Shown one piece after another: positions 15,409-23,175 of a DNA stretch of 64,000 bases. A program made the translations under genes and the position numbers. The notes under the pieces were generated by a model. It searched no databases and was not told where the DNA came from. It saw only the letters and a list, made by a program, of their open reading frames with translations. The stretch is from Bacteroidales bacterium SW299 (GTDB lineage: Bacteria; Bacteroidota; Bacteroidia; Bacteroidales; Bacteroidaceae): assembly GCA_019550975.1 (NCBI GenBank), contig SDWH01000004.1:124001-188000 (forward strand). The letters are read 5' to 3'. Positions within the stretch are counted from its first letter, which is position 1; every line of letters starts with the position of its first letter.

Positions 15409-16101
15409 TCAACCGCTCCTCCCCAACAGCAATATGCAGACAATCCAGCACAGACCTTCCGTCACATCATCGGACACCCCGGCAGCTCTTGCCATGCCGG
15501 AATAGTCCAGACAGGCAAAAAACAGAAGGACAAAATACAAAGTGACAAAGTATGAGGCCTTCTGCGCAAACAGAAAAGCCATGCCCCGGACAATATCACG
15601 GTCGGACACATAAGTGTCGGAAGAGAAACCGTAAACAACCGATGCCAGGCCGATTCCCAATGATATCAGACACCAGATGCCCTCCTCGAACGACGACCCG
15701 GAAAGCGTGCCGCTCACGCTCCGCACCAGATTCCACGGTCCCCACGCAAGAACAGCAAGCGCACAAAAATAAACAAGGAAAAAAGACACAGACACAAACA
15801 AGGCATGACGTTCCTTATGCGAAACAGAAGCTTTATGCCTGAAAAACTTCAGGCAGATTTTCCAAAGGCCGGAATGAAAGAACAAGCCGCAGCCGAGAAA
15901 CAGAACCAGTACGACAGGGACAACCTCCGAACAGACATAAAGCTTGCCCGCAGAATGAAGCATCCAGCGCAGGCCTTCGCCGCTGAACAGACTTTTCACC
16001 CCCTCCCACTCGTAAACAGTGCCTACCCACGACATAAACGCAGCAAGCACCGTGAGCAGGAAAAAGCAAGTGGCCGGATGCAACAAGGATTTTCTATTCA
16101 T
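15409..16101 (-). CDS. AbgT-like N-terminal membrane protein, truncated
   Basis: A 230-aa integral membrane protein with about five or six hydrophobic segments. Its first 80 residues resemble the start of AbgT-type (p-aminobenzoyl-glutamate) transporters: HPATCFFLLTVLAAFMSWVGTVYEW, then VKSLFSGEGLRWMLHS and PVVLVLFLGCGLFFHSG. AbgT proteins usually exceed 500 aa, so more than half, including the core transport domain, is missing. The start at 16101 overlaps the stop of the response regulator by 8 bases, so it is translated as the last gene of a two-component operon. It may be a decayed transporter or a membrane part reused for signalling; the AbgT link is by motif resemblance only. Confidence 0.6.
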   Translation of the reverse strand: MNRKSLLHPATCFFLLTVLAAFMSWVGTVYEWEGVKSLFSGEGLRWMLHSAGKLYVCSEVVPVVLVLFLGCGLFFHSGLWKICLKFFRHKASVSHKERHALFVSVSFFLVYFCALAVLAWGPWNLVRSVSGTLSGSSFEEGIWCLISLGIGLASVVYGFSSDTYVSDRDIVRGMAFLFAQKASYFVTLYFVLLFFACLDYSGMARAAGVSDDVTEGLCWIVCILLLGRSG

Positions 16102-16816
16102 CGTCAGGCTCCAGGTTATCGATATCCAAAATACGTAGTTCGAAGGCCCGTGTCACCAGCCGGCAGGCATTTACGCCAGTACGTTCGCTGGGCTTGAACA
16201 GGCGGTTGACAAGCTCGTTCTGACGCTTCTCTATCGACTTGACCCCAAACGGCATGCCTTTGAGGTTTGTGATCATTTCTTTCGTATACCCCAATGCCAG
16301 ATGACGAAGCAGGCGTTCGTCATATTCGTCGATATCATAATCCACAATCGCTTCCTGCCTGCGCTGTTCCGCTTCAACCGTCTGCTTGAAACGCTCTACG
16401 ATCTTCTCAAGAATCGGATAATTAAACACCAAGCGCTTGCCGTCCATAACAGCCTGCACATCGGTTGCTGTAAGCAGTTCGCCGGTTTTCAGAATGATAC
16501 CCACCGCCCCCGCATTAAGCGCGTCGACCCAAAGTTTCTCATTGAGCACCTCGCCCGTAAAGATAAGCACTTTCAGTTCCGGACGTTCCCGATGCAGACG
16601 GGAGCATATTTCAACACCGATTGTAGTCGAGCCTCCCAGTCCAAGATCGAGCAACACCATATCGGGCGTCTTCGCTTCAAGCAGCGTCCAGAACTCTGCT
16701 TCGGTCATAGCTGTCCCTATAACTTCAGCATTGGGTATCTCATGACGAAAAATCTCTTCAGTTCCTTTCAACTCGAGTTTTACGTCTTCAACAATAATCA
16801 CTTTAAATTTATCCAT
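16094..16816 (-). CDS. Response regulator of the double-kinase system
   Basis: A 240-aa response regulator. The receiver domain (residues 1-125) shows VIIVEDVKLE with the acidic pocket and DMVLLDLGLGG with the likely phospho-accepting Asp near residue 55, then FTGE and LKTGE in place of the usual conserved Thr and Lys contexts. The C-terminal part (about 160-240) has a helix-turn-helix-like pattern, DERLLRHLALGYTKEMITNLKGMPFGVKSIEKRQNELVNRLF, that resembles LuxR/NarL output domains but diverges from them. The start at 16816 (MDKFKV) was preferred because longer starts would overlap the upstream kinase gene. It lies 22 bases after that kinase. Confidence 0.82.
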   Translation of the reverse strand: MDKFKVIIVEDVKLELKGTEEIFRHEIPNAEVIGTAMTEAEFWTLLEAKTPDMVLLDLGLGGSTTIGVEICSRLHRERPELKVLIFTGEVLNEKLWVDALNAGAVGIILKTGELLTATDVQAVMDGKRLVFNYPILEKIVERFKQTVEAEQRRQEAIVDYDIDEYDERLLRHLALGYTKEMITNLKGMPFGVKSIEKRQNELVNRLFKPSERTGVNACRLVTRAFELRILDIDNLEPDDE

Positions 16817-16838
16817 ATTATGCAAATTCTGTCTGTTT

Positions 16839-19800
16839 TCATTTATTCTTCCTTCGGAATGGTACAGTGAACCATACTGCAAATCCACCGCCCTCTGCCC
16901 GACAAGCGTTTATACGGCAGCCTCTCTTTCCTGCAAACTCATCATGATCACGAACAATCTGCTTGCAAACAAGGTATTCTGTCCCGGTCAAAGTCATCCC
17001 ATCGGTTCCGCCGCACATTCTCCGTTTGTCGGGATAAAAAAGACCGTTCAGTTCTTCCGGAGTCATCTCACGCCGGCTGTCGATAAAGTCAGTCCGCACG
17101 AAATCGCCATCCTGACGGATTATCAGTTTCAGATGCCCCGGCATCCGCACGCGCACGGCTTCGTCTATCAGGTTTTGCAGGAGGAAGAGCAACAGCACGG
17201 GATCACCTGTAGCGCAAAGAGGTTGCGATTCAACCGTCAGCTCCACGGCAAAATCCTGCTTACGCATCAGCTTGCTGAAGTATTTCATTCCCTCGTCAGC
17301 CAACGCTTTCATGTCAACTTCCATACGCCGGAAAGTCACTTCTTCCAACTGGCGGGCGGCACACGATGCCAGCAGCGTAAAGATATCTTTATAATATTCC
17401 ACCAGTTCTGCCATATCATCCAGCACCGCCTTCTTCTCCATTCCGTCCATTTCGCCCAAGCGGTTTACCATCTGCAAGATACGATTCGGATAATAAACCG
17501 TTTCGTGCTTGATTGTAGAAAGGCAATTATCAAGCACCATATTCTGAACGTGAAGCTGGTTTTCTTCAAAAAGAACCCGTCGGGCCTCATCTTGAGCCAG
17601 TTCGATGTCGCGGCACTTGCGGCTGACCTGCACTATGGTATTATACAGGATGACTGCCAGATAATTGCAGACCAGTTCAACCAGCAGCCTGTCTTCTTCA
17701 CGGATATCGGAACGTTCGGCCTTCAAAGCCAGCACGCCGATACAGCGCGAGTCGCCTCCGGCCTCTATCCACAAAGGCAGGCAGCTCCAACCGCCTTCTC
17801 TGGCCCATGATGGCTTGCCCGCCTCGTAGCATTTCCGCAAATATTCCTCCCAGTCCTCACCGTCCGCCTTCTGGCGGCACGTAAATCTCAGACTGTGAGT
17901 TTCTTCATCCATTACAGCCAAGGCCAGATTCTCCAGCGGAAGCAATTCATTCATTTCAACAAACATCACATCCAGCACATCAGAAGCGACATTGTTTCCT
18001 TCGGCATTCAGCGAAGCGGAAAACACTGCCTTGTTTACGGCAAAAACCTGCTCCATATTGTAACGGTAGCGGAAACGGCGGCGGAAATACAGCACATAAT
18101 AGGCGATGAAGCACCCCAGAACGATGATGACGAATATCGACAAGGCTATCAGTTTGTTTCCTGCCGACTGACGCATCTGAAGACAGTATTCCTCTAATGA
18201 CGAATCACGGCTCAAACGCTTGTAAAGCGAAACGTAAGCCGCATTGTTATAACGGTAACGACGAAAATCCTTCAATGCCAAAGAAGCGACCGCCGCTTCA
18301 TTCCGCACATCAAGCAATATATAATAATCCGTATCAAAACGGTTGGCAAGCCACGTAAGTTCACCCGCTTCATCCGTATCGTACAAAGACAGCAAAGGTG
18401 ATTTCCGCCCCGAATATTCCAGATAGTGCGTGTTCATAAAGTACAGCACACTGTCGGCCAGCCGGATGGCAGTCTGGTAGTCCCCGTTCACATTGCAGTC
18501 GTACACCCAGTTGGCGTAATCATTAGCTATCGCAAGCAGGCTGTCATAATGCGACACATGCAATGGATCCGCGGCGGCCGAAACAGTTCCCGACGTAGCC
18601 TTAGAACAAGCTCCCAGCCCTACAGCACAAACCATACCTGCAGCCAACAGCGCGCGGCTGATTCCCTTCGGCAAACGAAAGTAAAAACGGCTTCCCTTTC
18701 CCGGAGCACTTTCAATGCGGAACAGGCACACATCAAACACCTTATTCGTCTTGCGGTACTTCTCGATTATGCCCTTGCAGTTCATCAAGCCGAACCCATG
18801 GCCTTTCTGCTTGTGAAGCTGCGACACGTCCGACGCCGTATCCATGCCTATAACACTTGAATCATAAACCTTCTCATCGAGAATCCGATGGATGTCACTC
18901 TCAGAAAGTCCGGGGCCGTCATCGGTAACCGACACTTCCACATAGTTTTCGCCTTCGTCCGCTTTAAGTTCAACGTGTCCTCCCTCCTGCGTATATTTCC
19001 GGGCATTGTCCGCCAAGGTATTGATCATGAACAATGTCAAGGCCTTGTCTGCCTTTACAACGGCATCCGTATCCTTTACAACAAGCTGCAGATGTTTCAT
19101 CTCAAACGAACGCCGTCCCTTGGCTGCCACGGCAAACAAATCCCGCAAGGCGAAATTCTCAATCTTCAGACTCAGCGTTCCCTGGCGCAGTTTGATCCAC
19201 AAAGCCAGAATATCGTTGTATTCATTGATCTTATCAGCCAGTTCGCCTATATAGTCCAGCCTCATCCGGCTGACCTCATCATTCTGCCGAAGCGCCTCTG
19301 TCCGAAGTTTCCGGATCTCGTTCACCATCCGGTCTATAAACGGAAGTATGCCCGTTACGATCGAAAGGCAAGCCTTCTTCACTTCATTTCTGCATTTGTT
19401 GTCAATCAGATGCTGTCTGTGGATATACTGCTCCTTCTCGAGCTGTTTCTTCTCATCGTCAAGCGAAACAAGATTCAATCCGTTTTCAATGGTCCACGCC
19501 ACATAAGGCAGAAGCAGATTCAACAAAGCCATATCCTCTTTATGCAGTGCGGCAGAAAGAAAGAGCCGCAACGTTCCTACCTGAACTGTCTTTCCCGGAG
19601 AAACCAAAGCGAACGAACGAACTGTCCTGTCATCGTCCGGGACAGCCTCTTCACCGTCCATATCTGCAAGACATATCTGCAAGTCAGACACTCCGAACAT
19701 CGCATCCAGACCTTTCCGCAATGTTTCAGACACAGCCAAAGCCACCTCGTCCTGCGATACAGCATCGGCAGGAACAGAGCCTGTAATGTGCTGGCAAAGC

Positions 19801-21239
19801 AAAAGCACCTGCTTCAGCCTTTCCACATAAGCAAGATTCTTCTTCCTCCAATAACGGTTAAGCACCACAAACAGGCAGGCAAACGCGAACAGCCCGCCGA
19901 TAACCATAACCAGAAGCACATTCAACTGCCTTCCCTCACGCTCCAGCGCGACGTAACGGCTTTCAAGTTCCTTGTCCTGACGGGTATAGTCAAGAATATC
20001 CAGATAAATATTCCGGTTATAGTCAGACTCGGCCTTCATGCCCAAGGCCGAATAGCTCCGGCTCAACTGTTCACGCAATCGTGCGACCCATTCCGGAACA
20101 GTCTTGATTCCCTCCTCATTAATCCACTTCAGCTCGATCGAAGAAGCCGCATTGGGAATAAAGGTACGCAGGCGGTCGGTTGTATCCTCACAATGATAAT
20201 ACCTCTCATGATGGAGGTTCACATAATCCAATGCTGTCTGCAAATTGGGAAGCGCCTTTTCCGACTGTCCCGAATAATTGTAATAAGTGGCAATCGTGCG
20301 GTATGTCCCCGATATCTGATACCAGTCGCCATACTCCTTGAAAAGTTTCAGGGCATGACGGGCAAAACGCAAAGGCAAGCTATCGACGGGGAGTTCTTCC
20401 GGATTGACCATACGCAGCAATCCCGCCCTTTCCCGGACCAACAACTGCCGGTTCCTCCTGAAGTTGAGCATCTCGGCCATAGCCTGCAACGCATTGGCTT
20501 CAAAGTAAATATAACCGCTATCAGAACTTGCCTGCAAACATTCTACAAGATACGAGAACTCTCCAAGCACCGTTTCTTCACGTGTCGGCGCCTGATACAT
20601 TCCTCCCGACCCTCGCATATACATATAATACAGCCATTGCCCTCGGTCGTTGCGCAACGAGCTGAGCGGAATGGAATCAATGGAAGCCAAAGCCTCGGCT
20701 TCCTGGTCCAGATAATAATAATAGACTCCTGAAACGATATAGAATTCGGACAGAGCATAATCGAAACGTTTCTGCAATCTCTCATCCTGAAGCCTGCCTT
20801 CCTCCCGAATGCGCCGGATGCGATTAAGCGCACTGTTTCTATAATCATAGAACTCTTTGTTCATCGAAGTACGCTGGCAGATTTTCATCATTCCCACATC
20901 TGCGACCAGACGCTCTATTTCATTTCTTCCTGCATCAGTCGCACGTTTGTAAAGCGAAGCGGCGCGTTCGAAATCCATCCGCATGAATGCGCAGAAACCG
21001 CGGTTGTTCAAGGCCTCCGCCTTCTTTGCAGATCCTCCCTCTACGGCCAGCTTCCATGCCTGGTCCGCCAGACGGGAAGCTTCTTCAAGGTTTTTATAGC
21101 GCATTTCATATGAAAGACAATTCAGCGAATCGACCTTTTCGTCGTTCAGCCGGCTGGCAGAAGGCTTGCATGAAGCCAGCACCAGCATCCAGAGCCATGC
21201 TACCCAACCGATACCGTCTTTCAAATCATATAAAACCAT
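16839..21239 (-). CDS. Giant sensor kinase made of two lipoprotein-kinase modules
   Basis: A 1466-aa protein of a Bacteroidota sensor-kinase type (I believe the DUF5112/DUF5113 group, not verified). Module 1: lipoprotein signal ending LASC (about residue 24), TPR-like helical repeats to about 420, a transmembrane helix about 440-463, a coiled region, then a HATPase domain (NTLADNARKY near 738, VTDDGPGLS, GHGFGLMNCKG near 813). Module 2 begins about 858 with another hydrophobic stretch and lipobox-like LGAC, then a periplasmic-like region, a transmembrane helix about 1028-1052, a GAF-like region, a His-containing helix (STIKHETVYYPNRI, about 1245) and a weak ATPase-like end. No clear H-box is seen in module 1. 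Start 21239 fits a TACATTTG box at 21269-21262. It co-operates with the regulator directly downstream. Confidence 0.85.
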   Translation of the reverse strand: MVLYDLKDGIGWVAWLWMLVLASCKPSASRLNDEKVDSLNCLSYEMRYKNLEEASRLADQAWKLAVEGGSAKKAEALNNRGFCAFMRMDFERAASLYKRATDAGRNEIERLVADVGMMKICQRTSMNKEFYDYRNSALNRIRRIREEGRLQDERLQKRFDYALSEFYIVSGVYYYYLDQEAEALASIDSIPLSSLRNDRGQWLYYMYMRGSGGMYQAPTREETVLGEFSYLVECLQASSDSGYIYFEANALQAMAEMLNFRRNRQLLVRERAGLLRMVNPEELPVDSLPLRFARHALKLFKEYGDWYQISGTYRTIATYYNYSGQSEKALPNLQTALDYVNLHHERYYHCEDTTDRLRTFIPNAASSIELKWINEEGIKTVPEWVARLREQLSRSYSALGMKAESDYNRNIYLDILDYTRQDKELESRYVALEREGRQLNVLLVMVIGGLFAFACLFVVLNRYWRKKNLAYVERLKQVLLLCQHITGSVPADAVSQDEVALAVSETLRKGLDAMFGVSDLQICLADMDGEEAVPDDDRTVRSFALVSPGKTVQVGTLRLFLSAALHKEDMALLNLLLPYVAWTIENGLNLVSLDDEKKQLEKEQYIHRQHLIDNKCRNEVKKACLSIVTGILPFIDRMVNEIRKLRTEALRQNDEVSRMRLDYIGELADKINEYNDILALWIKLRQGTLSLKIENFALRDLFAVAAKGRRSFEMKHLQLVVKDTDAVVKADKALTLFMINTLADNARKYTQEGGHVELKADEGENYVEVSVTDDGPGLSESDIHRILDEKVYDSSVIGMDTASDVSQLHKQKGHGFGLMNCKGIIEKYRKTNKVFDVCLFRIESAPGKGSRFYFRLPKGISRALLAAGMVCAVGLGACSKATSGTVSAAADPLHVSHYDSLLAIANDYANWVYDCNVNGDYQTAIRLADSVLYFMNTHYLEYSGRKSPLLSLYDTDEAGELTWLANRFDTDYYILLDVRNEAAVASLALKDFRRYRYNNAAYVSLYKRLSRDSSLEEYCLQMRQSAGNKLIALSIFVIIVLGCFIAYYVLYFRRRFRYRYNMEQVFAVNKAVFSASLNAEGNNVASDVLDVMFVEMNELLPLENLALAVMDEETHSLRFTCRQKADGEDWEEYLRKCYEAGKPSWAREGGWSCLPLWIEAGGDSRCIGVLALKAERSDIREEDRLLVELVCNYLAVILYNTIVQVSRKCRDIELAQDEARRVLFEENQLHVQNMVLDNCLSTIKHETVYYPNRILQMVNRLGEMDGMEKKAVLDDMAELVEYYKDIFTLLASCAARQLEEVTFRRMEVDMKALADEGMKYFSKLMRKQDFAVELTVESQPLCATGDPVLLLFLLQNLIDEAVRVRMPGHLKLIIRQDGDFVRTDFIDSRREMTPEELNGLFYPDKRRMCGGTDGMTLTGTEYLVCKQIVRDHDEFAGKRGCRINACRAEGGGFAVWFTVPFRRKNK

Positions 21240-21261
21240 CGTCCAGATAAAAACATTTATA

Positions 21262-21269
21262 CAAATGTA
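21262..21269 (-). promoter_or_regulatory. -7 box of the double sensor-kinase operon
   Basis: TACATTTG on the minus strand, about 22 bases before the ATG at 21239. It excludes the longer start at 21284. The -33 position shows no clear TTG. Confidence 0.45.
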
Positions 21270-21451
21270 GGAAGTTCCAGCCAAAAAGAAACGCTTTCCT
21301 CTTTAAAAAATAAAAAAACGGCTTGAAAGAAATTCTTCCCAGCCGATGCAGACAGTCCGTTTCAGACACATATATAAAAAGAAGGAGTTGCTTCATGTTT
21401 TTACCAACAAGTCTGCAATTCCTTCTCTTGCACAAAAATGCACCACGAGTC

Positions 21452-21628
21452 TTATTTCTTTGATTCGTCCAAAGAAACCTTTCTGAATTCCTTCAAAGCC
21501 TTTTCCAACTCCAAAGATGCCTTGCGTGCACGAGTTCCTGCAGCTTTGTTTCCTTTTTCAATCTGCAGATCTGCATCTGTCATCATTGAATCATACAATT
21601 CTTTGATTTTTGCAACAATTTCATTCAT
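21452..21628 (-). CDS. Histone H1-like small basic protein
   Basis: A 58-aa protein on the minus strand, start at 21628 and stop at 21454-21452. It begins MNEIVAKIKELYDSMMTDAD and contains GNKAAGTRARKASLELEKAL, ending in Lys-rich residues. It matches in length and composition the small histone H1/Hc1-like DNA-binding proteins common in Bacteroides. A TACATTTG promoter box lies at 21667-21660. The overlapping plus-strand frame at 21438-21647 is its shadow. It probably compacts or organises DNA; no enzymatic role is expected. Confidence 0.85.
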   Translation of the reverse strand: MNEIVAKIKELYDSMMTDADLQIEKGNKAAGTRARKASLELEKALKEFRKVSLDESKK

Positions 21629-21745
21629 AATCTTATTTTCGTTTTAAATTAAACATATTCAAATGTAAACACATTTGCTTCAAACTGAATATTTCCGCCA
21701 GCTTTTTTTGCATCTTTTAATACAATCATTTTCTTTTTGTACAAA

Positions 21746-23029
21746 TCAACCAAGTTCCACCCACATTTTCAAGATTCTACGTGTTTCCGGAGTCACTCTG
21801 AACCGGTTGTCGGCACGTTCTCCCACCAGCCACACAATATCTTTTCCCGCACAAACAACCATCTGCCGTTCCTTGTCGAAAAGCGACTTCTTGCAATCCC
21901 GCAGATAGTTTCTCACGGACTTGAAGCCCTTCATGCCGAACGGAACGAACTTGTCGCCCGAACGCCACTTGCGCAGCAGCAATTCATCTCCGGCCTTGTC
22001 AGCATCCAGATAAGCCACCGCCCTGTCCTTCGGCACATCAAAAGGAGCCTCAGTCAATATAATCTCATACCGCAGCACAAACATGCGTTCATCTTCCTGG
22101 CGCACCCTCCACCGAAGATTCCCATGATCTGTCACCAACACATACCCGGAAGTTTCAAACATTCTGCCCGACTCACCCAGCCGGAGGCAACAAAAAATAT
22201 CATCCAGCTGCGAAGCGTTTACCCCCAGCGGATACAGCACTTCATGCAAGACGGATCTGGGGGCAGGCTCACGCAGCAAAACAGCTCCGTCAAGCATGTT
22301 TTCTCCTGCCAGCACACGCTCTGCGGCTTCGGCCACAGCCCGATGATACACTTCAGCCACTTCCTCCAGCCGAGAAGCCGTTCGGGATATGCTTTCAACA
22401 ACCGACGGATTGACAGACTCAAGCAGCGGAATCACCTCCAGCCGGAGCTTGTTGCGCGTAAACTCGCTCTGAAGATTCGTACTGTCAGTCACGTAATCCT
22501 GACCGAGATATTTCAGATAATCCAATATATCTTCCCTATCCACGCAAAGCAGCGGACGGACCACCTTTCCGCTCACCGCACGAATCCCCAGCAAGCCGTC
22601 TATTCCCGTGCCTCTGACCAGATTCATCAAAAAAGTTTCCACGCTGTCATTCCGGTGATGAGCTACCGCAACCACTTTCGCATCCACAGCTTCCGACACA
22701 CGGGCAAACCACGCATAGCGCAAGTCACGTGCGGCCATTTCAACGGATATCCCTTTATCAGAGGCATAGCCCGCCGTATCGAAATCTGTCTTGTGGAGCT
22801 TTACTCCCAAATCTTCAGCCAGCGAAACGACAAACTTCTCATCGCGCACAGATTCTTCCCCGCGAAGATGGAAATTGCAATGCGCAGCCTCGCAATGATA
22901 GCCCAGACGAAGCAGGACACGAAGCAGCGCTACCGAGTCTGCCCCGCCGCTCAACGCCACAAGCACCTTGTCGCTTTTACCGAACAAGCGCTTTTCTTGT
23001 ATGAATGCACTTACTTTTTGTTCAAACAT
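21746..23029 (-). CDS. tilS: tRNA(Ile)-lysidine synthase
   Basis: Essential enzyme that attaches lysine to C34 of tRNA-Ile(CAU), switching its codon from AUG to AUA. The 427-aa protein has the N-type ATP-pyrophosphatase motif SGGADS at residues 27-32, followed by HCNFHLRGEES and VAVAHHRNDSVETFLMNLVRGTGI, all TilS signatures; the C-terminal region (WRSGDKFVPFGMKGFKSVRNYLRDCK) is the tRNA-binding TilS_C domain. The start at 23029 is preferred over 23056 because a TATGTTTG box (23041-23034) ends five bases before it. Transcribed alone, divergent from feoAB. Confidence 0.94.
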   Translation of the reverse strand: MFEQKVSAFIQEKRLFGKSDKVLVALSGGADSVALLRVLLRLGYHCEAAHCNFHLRGEESVRDEKFVVSLAEDLGVKLHKTDFDTAGYASDKGISVEMAARDLRYAWFARVSEAVDAKVVAVAHHRNDSVETFLMNLVRGTGIDGLLGIRAVSGKVVRPLLCVDREDILDYLKYLGQDYVTDSTNLQSEFTRNKLRLEVIPLLESVNPSVVESISRTASRLEEVAEVYHRAVAEAAERVLAGENMLDGAVLLREPAPRSVLHEVLYPLGVNASQLDDIFCCLRLGESGRMFETSGYVLVTDHGNLRWRVRQEDERMFVLRYEIILTEAPFDVPKDRAVAYLDADKAGDELLLRKWRSGDKFVPFGMKGFKSVRNYLRDCKKSLFDKERQMVVCAGKDIVWLVGERADNRFRVTPETRRILKMWVELG

Positions 23030-23033
23030 AATG

Positions 23034-23041
23034 CAAACATA
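23034..23041 (-). promoter_or_regulatory. -7 box of tilS
   Basis: TATGTTTG on the minus strand ends four bases before the tilS ATG at 23029, so the mRNA would be almost leaderless. Confidence 0.45.
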
Positions 23042-23121
23042 TAAATTTCCCTCCACAATTGCCGTCCGGGAAAAACGATTCTTGCAACCGGACCGCTTTT
23101 ATTTAAAAACAATCTAAATAA

Positions 23122-23153
23122 TTTGCATGAACCGATACAATAATCTATTTTTG
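23122..23153 (+). promoter_or_regulatory. Consensus promoter of feoAB
   Basis: TTTG (23122-23125), a 20-base spacer and TATTTTTG (23146-23153), an exact match to the Bacteroidota consensus. About 22 bases separate it from the ATG at 23176. The surrounding sequence is AT-rich and could hold a Fur site, but I do not see a clear palindrome. Confidence 0.8.
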
Positions 23154-23175
23154 CACCAAACTAAAAAAATAAAAC

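Noticed and set aside
18888-20732. 614-codon plus-strand open frame
   Set aside because: It lies entirely opposite the sensor-kinase gene, has no recognisable domain and mirrors the codon bias of the real minus-strand gene.
21438-21647. 69-codon plus-strand frame
   Set aside because: Shadow of the histone-like gene on the minus strand, which matches a known small basic family.
21737-23044. 435-codon plus-strand open frame
   Set aside because: Exactly antisense to tilS, which has clear catalytic motifs and a promoter; the plus frame is rich in His, Gln and Ser as expected of a shadow.
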